DNA from: Acheta domesticus
Taxonomy: Eukaryota > Arthropoda > Insecta > Orthoptera > Gryllidae
Assembly (NCBI GenBank): GCA_031308135.1
Contig: JAHLJT010009436.1
Coordinates: 139,708,303-139,772,302, forward strand
Length of the DNA stretch: 64,000 nt
Reading direction: 5' to 3'
Numbering within the stretch: position 1 is the stretch's first letter; every line of letters begins with the position of its first letter. Made by a program: the position numbers and the translations under genes. The notes under the pieces were generated by a model. The model was not told the origin of the DNA and ran no database searches. It saw nothing but the letters and a program-made list of their open reading frames with translations. This document shows positions 56,760 through 64,000 of the stretch, in pieces.

Positions 56760-58140
56760 GATTTCCCCTCTCCAGTATTCGTGGAGAAACGGGAGGTTAT
56801 TAAAAAAAGGGGCTATATTTTTTAACTCTGCACGTATAATCTGAGGGTGTGGCAAGTGAAGAAACGGAAAATTAGGGAATATGATTTTTAAAAGGTTACG
56901 CCTAATGATCTAATGAGTATTGTAGGCAGTTCTGAAATGTCCTGGAAATAGATAATGTGGTTTTCTTCATTTGTGAGTTTGTTAAGTACGTTTCTCGATT
57001 TTGAACGAAAATGATTGACGGAAAAATTTTTGTACTTCATGTATTTGTGGTATTTTTATTGCATTTCTTATACTACATGGTAATATGTGTTACGTATATT
57101 GAACTGTCAGAAACACAAACGTGTTTTGCTGATTAACTTTCATAATAAAGTGCTTACTACGTGCACATCGACATCGATATGATTGTTCATAGGTAGATCA
57201 AAATGTCAGAGCATCTCACGCGAGATCAGCGATCTCCTGCGCCTCAGATTTTGACAGTGTTCTTTTTTTAAATTTTCCTTATCAAGAGCATATACCTGAA
57301 AGACTTAAGAACTCGATCTATATGACCGATAGAATCCTATAAATGTTGCCCAGGATTCCAATCAATTGGGATCTTGAGGAGCACGTGTAGTACGAGCGCC
57401 ATTTCACGTACTTTAGAAAAGGTAATCAGCAAGTTGTGCTATTAGCAACGCTAGTGGAATGAGCATTTCAATATTTCTTTTCTATCATTTGCGTTTTCCT
57501 GTTCGCATTGAGTATATTTGCTTTGGGTGTTAAATTTATTTGCAATGCACTACTTTTGAAAGCGTCCTATCGCGTGGAGATAAGACGAAATGCCAAATCA
57601 TGAAGGAAGTACTTGCTCACAACTTGTAACTTTGAAAAACTGCCCATAAGCAAACAGATAATGTTTGCACAACCCAATTTCGACTATTTGAAAAGTTATT
57701 TGAATTAACATTTTTTAAAAAATTCAGACAGGCTTTCATGACATTAGCGAAGAAAAGATTATGTATCTCTCAGTAAACCGTATTGAGAAAAGGAAAATCA
57801 TGAAAATTAAAACTGTTGTGGATTTTTGTACAATAAATAATATTAATAGAACAGTCGACCATCCAAAGTTCCATACAATCCAAAGTTCAGTTACTACAAT
57901 TCCTTCGTACATCGAATTTTATTCATTACGTCTCTTAATTATTACGCATACGTTTAAGCGAAGTTCGAAATTCATTGACATCATTGACATGAGTTTTTTG
58001 ATTTACCCTCTAACTTCAGGACACCAAGAATCTATGGCAGAATTGTCAAGGTCGATGCCACGAGCAAGAGTCCGTGTCACGTGCCATGACGAAATCACCT
58101 CTCCACTCTGTTCCTAACCCCGCCACAAGACACATCATCA
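56760..58140. other. AT-rich non-coding stretch
   Basis: No recognised feature. The 118-codon frame at 57761-58117 has ordinary composition (MYLSVNRIEKRKIMKIK at its start) but no motif or splice support, so it is not called as a gene. Confidence 0.45.
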
Positions 58141-58149
58141 CTATTGTAA

Positions 58150-58800
58150 AACGGCGGGATTACTAATAGTTTCCTCTCCCGACGCTAGTGGCGCAGAGAA
58201 GCTCGTGGCATGGCACGGTGCCGCGAGGCGTGCCACTGCCACCAGTAGGAGACGTTGACATCACCAATCTACGGTATCATTTTCAACATCCAAATTACAA
58301 AAATTTCGCAAAGAATTGTATTCACCCCGCAGTCGCGAATACGACACCCCCAGGGTGCGTGAAGTCCCCGTGGTCGCAGCCGGCCTCCTTGCCTGCCTCG
58401 TGCCTCATCGCTGGGAGCGCGCGGCTTATTGGACCCTCTTCCTCCTCGCCGCCGTCCTCCGCCTCCTCCCTCTCCTCCTCCCGCCGCGCTTCCTCGCCGC
58501 TGCCTGTGCCGCTGCCGAGCCGGGAAGCCGGCGCGCGTCATTAGATTAGTTGATTTCCAGTCGGTGAGGGCTGCGCGGCGCAATTGGACTGGGCGGCGGC
58601 GGCGGCGGCGGCGACGGCGGCGGCGGCGGCGGAGGCTCTCGCTGAGACGGCGAGGGGCGTCCGTGCGCACGCCGCCGCCGCCGAGGCAATAACGGCGCCC
58701 TTAGCACCCGTGGAGTGGTCGAGGGAGCGCGGAGGGTATTTGGGAAGCACGGAAACGAAGGGAAAAAATTGCTTGGAGACTCATAACGTTGAGTGGACGC
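58150..58800. other. GC-rich CpG island with CGG/CCG runs
   Basis: Pyrimidine-rich CCTCCTC sequence at 58435-58500, then (GGC)n at 58590-58640 and (GCC)n at 58670-58685. Poly-Ala, poly-Arg and poly-Pro frames overlap in all registers. It could be a promoter island. No splice donor of good quality was noted. Confidence 0.55.
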
Positions 58801-58980
58801 TGGCAAATCACCGCCTCGTCTGTTAATGTATTTTGCAGTTGAAAAACTGTCCCGCGGTTCGGAATTAAGTATGTTTACTTATTCAATTGGTTTACAGGGT
58901 ATTAATATACGTTTTCCTATAAAAGTTTTGCATTCTTTATATTTTATAATGTTATGTTATTTTAATTAATTTTTTCCGTT

Positions 58981-59148
58981 TTATTTTATTTTTACAACTT
59001 CTGAGTTTAAGTTTTTGTTCATTGTCTTCAATATTCCTTGTATCCATGTTGTTTTCGGTCTGCCCCTTTTTCTTCTACCTATAGGCATCCAATTTAGTAA
59101 TTTCAGAGGAAGCTGTGTTTCTTCCATCCTTTGTACATGACCATACCA
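58981..59148 (-). pseudogene. LINE ORF2 C-terminal fragment
   Basis: The minus frame is uninterrupted for 55 codons to a TAA. It starts WYGHVQRMEETQLPLKLLNW and continues MPIGRRKRGRPKTTWIQGIL. The WYGHV-x-RM...GRR-x-RGRP-x-x-TW words are diagnostic of the end of many non-LTR retrotransposon reverse transcriptases. No catalytic core is present upstream (59149 onward on the minus strand), so it is a 5'-truncated copy. Confidence 0.88.
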
Positions 59149-59149
59149 T

Positions 59150-60880
59150 TAAGTATGTATATTGCATATATTTATGCTAAAATTACATTGTCTACTTATA
59201 TTTTTGATACGGCATAGGCTCACATTTCATTAAACCAGTTCTCATCTCTAATGTACGAATCCTCGTGGTTCAATGTTTCCTTCGGAGTTTCCAAGCCCCT
59301 CGTCAAGCTCTGTTTGATCATGGAAGGCTTTGGGAAATACGTGGCCGACGCGGAAGTCGCCCCAGATCCTATCACCTCGTTTTGATACCACCACCACAGA
59401 TCGATCCGTCCGCCACCATTTTTTCATCCTTACGCGAGCTTCAGTTGATTATTATCTGCCGTAGCTTACAAGTGTGTGTGTGTTTCATCTTTTTTCCTTT
59501 TCTTTTATTTTGTAAAGGACTGGTCCCGTAGGTGCCTTTGGTCGCACAATTTCTAACTACGCCTAGCACCACGCTACACTGACGTAAAAATCGATTTTTC
59601 TGTAAACGACATGCTATTAAATAAGGGAAATCCCCGAACTAATGTTAAATTAAGGTGAGGTTCCAGCCCTAAGTTACCGCTCAATTTATACTCTTCTGAT
59701 TTAAAATATTTAAAAATTAATTTACATGTATACGTTTCATTCAGACATTCATACAATAGTTACTATTCGTTCCATTCAAGTTACTTGCGTAATGTTCAAG
59801 ATGTATGTGCATTATATGCATTGACATTAGTTGCCTCTAGCAACGGAGGAAGTTCCGCTTTACGATAACATCAACTCTTAGGAAAATTGTCAATTTCGAA
59901 ACACGACTTGAAACACCATGAACAACAGAAAATGTGTGTACTTTCGAAAATCGTGGTTAAGTTACGGTGAAAAATATGTACGGTGTTTTGAAAGTGCCTG
60001 CTATTATTCTTTAACATCACGAACGGAGGGCTATGCACCTTATCGTACTATACGTTCGTGGAAATGAAAGTGTTTCCTCTATTTTCGTAAAAACGGGGAA
60101 TTCTGAGTCGATGCAGCGTAGTTTCAAAGCAGTGAAATGGGTTTACTGCCGGGTGCAGTGTTCTACAGCGCAGTCTGTAGGAGGAACTTGTTACGAGTCC
60201 CTGCCATGCAAATCGTGCCAGACGGGAAGTACACAGATTGCCTGTGAACATGTGTTTCAAAATACTCGCCTATTTTATGAAGAACTCTAGTCATAACTGC
60301 GGCATACTAAATGTCTTCAAAGGTAACAGACGTCTTCTCTGAGTGCAAATCCTTAGCTTCTGCAGCATCTGGGGTTGGTTATGAAGTTCCTGAATACGAA
60401 GACGGAAATAAAATACTATAAATTTCCTAAACATTCGTTCCCAACATTTGGCTACTTCATGAACTTTTCTTCATGTGTTTTTACAAGACACGAATATGTT
60501 TCCGTAGAGAGAACAGTCTGAAGGTTGTATACCTAGAGGACCTCTCAATTAATTCAACAATCATTCCAATTCTTAAGTATCTTCTAGAAGGAAAATTAAC
60601 ACAAATAAATTCAAAATAGAAAAGTCATATTTCCCTGGATACAAAATTTTATTCATGAATGTAACTAAAATCATGGAATCCAATTAAATGAAAACGAAAA
60701 CATAACAGTCGCGGAAGAAAATAAGTTTTCAGAGGAAGAGGTTGAAGCTCTGGAGAAGGAAAAAGGAAGTTTTCAGGTAGTGAACTGTGGGAAGTAGGCC
60801 GTGTAGCAGCCACACATTTCCTGAGAACCTCTTCCTATTCTCTGCGGTATTTGGGAAGCTAGTGGCGGTGTCATCGTTTG
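59150..60880. other. Non-coding stretch
   Basis: Mostly AT-rich. An 85-codon plus frame at 60033-60290 has six Cys (CRVQC, CYESLPCKSCQ) but neither a signal peptide nor a known pattern, so it is left uncalled. A small GC-richer patch lies at 59310-59410. Confidence 0.4.
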
Positions 60881-60889
60881 TGCTAGCGA

Positions 60890-60960
60890 TGGTGAAGGAG
60901 GGTGAGAGTGAGGGAGAGAGAGAGAGACAGTAAGAGAGAACGTGAGTGCAGCGGGGAAGA
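60890..60960 (+). repeat. GAGA-rich tract
   Basis: GAGAGTGAGGGAGAGAGAGA at about 60902-60921 within a purine-rich patch. GAGA sites are common near insect promoters, but no core promoter was identified. Confidence 0.6.
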
Positions 60961-61224
60961 AAAGGTATGGGCAAAGACGACACGACTGGGGAAAGTACTG
61001 TTGTAGATCCGAAATGAGTGAAGACTGCGCCAATAATAGCGTGAACAGTGATGTTACCTGCGATAAGTGACAGCTGTAAAGTGAGGGTGTGTCGAAGGTA
61101 TACCGGAGATGGTTGTCGTTCACAGAATGCGTGACTGAGGACGATTGTTCAGGTAAAGCGGAAAAAGTGTTTTCAAGGTCGTGTGGTTAGTGCTGAAGGT
61201 TGCAACGGTAATAACGAGAACGTA

Positions 61225-61330
61225 CGGTCTCATTGTCAGTAATAAATGTGCATCAATGAGGCTGTATAACTCTGTTCATTTAATGGCGACGAGGACATTT
61301 AATGGTGACGAGTACCCACTGGGTATGTTG
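61225..61330 (+). mobile_element. Possible LTR end / primer-binding-site remnant
   Basis: AATAAATGTGCATCAATGAG is followed by TTTAATGGCGACGAGGACAT and a diverged repeat TTTAATGGTGACGAGTACCC. TGGCGACGAGGA-like text after a poly(A) signal is often the junction of an LTR and tRNA primer-binding site in Gypsy-type elements. No matching second LTR or gag-pol frame was seen, so this is tentative. Confidence 0.25.
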
Positions 61331-61548
61331 GCAAGGACTCCAATGGAAATAGTGACGACTAGCGAGTACCGCGATGGAGATGAAGAACTAGCGGAAACTA
61401 CATCGGTATACTTCGATTTAATTATAGTTTGATCAGCTGGAAGCTGTTATCCAATCGGGAGGTCCGCCAAAACTGAATTTTTCGTATTCGTTTGTCCCCT
61501 CCACAGTACCCTTTGGGGGCGGGAATTTACTTTTATAGTTCGGATACA

Positions 61549-61574
61549 ATTAAGCTGCTGCCATGCAGCTTAAT
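61549..61574. repeat. Perfect 10-bp hairpin
   Basis: ATTAAGCTGC and GCAGCTTAAT are perfect inverted halves around a 6-base TGCCAT loop. No poly(T) follows. Possibly a transposon-derived hairpin. Confidence 0.7.
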
Positions 61575-61779
61575 CAGCTAGAGGAGAGGCTTTGTCTTAA
61601 TAACTAAAAGTTTCATTTAATCTAATTCTAAAGTTAAAAAAACCTACACTTTGGCATGCCAAACTTACAGTAAGATGAGATGAATTTTTCGCGTTGAAGC
61701 ACGCGTTTGGACCGCGTCCAGCCAATGAAACGCCAGAAGTCAATGTAATTAAATTGGAGAACAGTGGACGGGACTAGAG

Positions 61780-62339
<560 letters not shown>

Positions 62340-62345
<6 letters not shown>

Positions 62346-62462
62346 GAGCGTTTAAGGGAGTGCCTCTAAGGGCCCTGCCTCGTTCCCGGAAATTAAGGAA
62401 CTACGCCGAAGTTTCGTTAGCTGGGGTGGCTGCTGGGTTAGTGTGTTTTAAAATCTTGTCAG
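62340..62462 (+). other. Possible exon end after the triplet island
   Basis: The sequence after the triplet tract is balanced in composition and ends ATCTTGTCAG followed by GTGAGAGC, a strong donor at 62463. A frame open on the plus strand (62246-62698) reads through it. An island plus donor could mark a 5' exon, but nothing else supports it. Confidence 0.2.
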
Positions 62463-62469
62463 GTGAGAG

Positions 62470-63795
62470 CTGTTTCTCTAACGATGGAGTCTGCTCGAAG
62501 GTTGTCGCGTGTGTTATGTGTTTTACTATGAATCATGTATGTGTACTGGCATGTCTGAATTATGTTGACGCCTGTATTGTAATAGGTGGGCAATGGGATA
62601 TCTTGTTCTCAGTGTGGTGCTTACATATGTTTCATACTACGCAGTGCGATGGAGATCAGAGATGTGGGTCTTACAGAACAATCAAATGCCTTAAATGAAG
62701 GAAACTTTTCATGGAATAGTCAGAAGATGTGCGTTATTCGACCGTTGATAAGATGCTCACACTCAGTACAAGTTAAGTTAGGTTTTGGATCCATTTTTAC
62801 GAATGCTTTTCACTAGGTTTAATTTTTTTCACATGTATGAGAACAAATGTTTCCACCTGTACCAACAATTACTTCACCTAAATGTCAGTTCAAGACTTTT
62901 TGTAACTGCACATCACTATACTCCAGATATAAGACAATGCCACGTAATGGCAAATAGAACGAATCATTAATCCTGATGCTGTATCATTAAAATATCATTC
63001 ATTACTTATTTTTTTGTATCAACGTGTTCTTGATAATAATCAAGTATGTGATAACTAAAAAGTATTAGGTAGTTCCAACATTAAGTCAGACAAAGAACAT
63101 TTCAAATAAAAGTACCTTTAATATTTCCAGAAATCTACTTAACAGATGAAAGTATCAGGAAGTTGTGTTATTGAGCCGGCAAGTGAAATCGTTCCAAACG
63201 GATAGGTTCTCGAAGAAGAACATAACACAAGAATGTTTGTTACGTTTAACGTGTTCGTTGCAGTCGTTTCCTCTGCATCAAAGATTCAATTTCGCTTTCG
63301 CAAAAGCTTTTTTTTTAATACGGTGAAACAGTTAGGAAAACATTACTGGAAAATGTTTCATGTTTATTACATCCCATTTTATTGGGCGCAGTTTTTATGT
63401 TCGACATCAAATCCGAAAACAGACGCCCAGCAACTATTAACTCGTGAGTGTGAAGCGAAATAGCATTTTTGCATACAGCCCATATGCAAGTTACTACATA
63501 TTCACATTGTGATCAGCTTCGTACAAATGTCGGCACATGTATGAAACCATCAAACGCAACACTCAACTGTAAATTATGCACCTACTTGAGCTCTGATATT
63601 CGTGGGTTTTGCGGATATAGTTGTGTGCATCCTTATTTTTATCGGAACATATATCATTAGGAAAGAGAAAATGAGTTGAGAGGGATAATAGATTATTTTT
63701 TAATTTCGAGGGTTACAACAGTATTTTTTATTAATATGTCGGAAGATAATGTCTCTCTCCATAATCTCATTTTATGTATTTATTTTCTTGGTTAA
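62470..63795. other. AT-rich non-coding stretch
   Basis: Several 60-76-codon plus frames (62586-62816, 63233-63463, 63469-63660) have ordinary composition but no motifs. No repeat was recognised. Confidence 0.45.
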
Positions 63796-63809
63796 TTTAA
63801 CTCTTACGC

Positions 63810-64000
63810 AATATTCGCAATTTGTAATGTGCGCCCCAAAGTGACCTTGCGGTCCTTTGGCGGCTTCCACAGTGCTTGCACTTCCGCGCGAGCGCCTCCA
63901 CCCCACAGCTGCGCATTGACGGTGCTTCCGCGATCACCTGTTTCCTCGTGCGGGGAAGGAAGGCTGCCTGGGCTTCCACGCCGCCCGCGTCGCGTTGCAC
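63810..64000. other. GC-rich patch at window edge
   Basis: A GC-rich block runs off the window end. The minus frame open to the edge (63797-64000) contains a CKHCG word but no domain. It may be the edge of another island or repeat. Confidence 0.4.

Noticed and set aside
58175..58250. CTCF-like insulator motif (CGCTAGTGGCGCAG)
   Set aside because: Only a partial match to the known core, single and unclustered, so too weak to call.

Overview
This window looks like nuclear DNA from an insect. It is AT-rich background broken every 2-4 kb by short, very GC-rich, CpG- and CGG/CCG-rich islands. No intact protein-coding gene with a recognisable conserved domain could be found, and almost all longer open frames are low-complexity translations of the GC islands. 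The clearest taxonomic clue is a 163-bp nuclear copy of the start of mitochondrial COX1 (55085-55247). It reads with the invertebrate mitochondrial code (TGA as Trp) and resembles insect COI. A polyneopteran insect would fit the transposon-rich, island-studded composition, but that is inference.

Layout. 1-10 kb: AT-rich intergenic or intronic DNA with a purine tract, two GC islands, one LINE tail and diffuse repeats. 10-15 kb: a jockey-like LINE tail, a moderately GC-rich repeat-like block that holds a 40-codon secretory-peptide-like ORF, and a 0.7-kb polypyrimidine tract. 17.9 kb: a degraded hammerhead-like motif of the Penelope type. 19.7-20.7 kb: two copies of one tRNA-derived SINE, both with target-site duplications. 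22.6-26.9 kb: GC islands and a G-quadruplex-prone tract. 27.7 kb and 48.8 kb: two copies of one short terminal-inverted-repeat element.

29.1-34.4 kb: the dominant feature, a 5.3-kb Foldback-type transposon. It is flanked by a 9-bp target duplication and has nested tandem repeats in both arms (152-bp and 167-bp units). The arms are very unequal (about 3.65 kb and 0.97 kb) around a 0.7-kb loop containing GC-rich DNA unlike the arms. 42.6-43.2 kb: a broken cysteine-rich reading frame of unknown origin. 47.3-50.5 kb: a nested mosaic with a hAT-like element rich in ACATCGATGT sites, 0.2-kb inverted arms 2.2 kb apart, a palindromic hammerhead-like unit and the second short TIR element.

53.5-54.8 kb: the best candidate for the edge of a host gene, a CpG island that reads like an insect 5' untranslated first exon, ends in a consensus splice donor at 54182/54183 and is followed by unusual non-repetitive sequence. 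54.9-55.3 kb: the mitochondrial insert sits inside a 62-bp tandem array and interrupts one unit. 56-64 kb: more GC islands, GT microsatellites, a LINE tail, an LTR/leader-like patch and a 270-bp GCC/ACC triplet tract.

The content is therefore mobile-element debris and simple repeats around one or two possible promoter islands. No operon or pathway is present.
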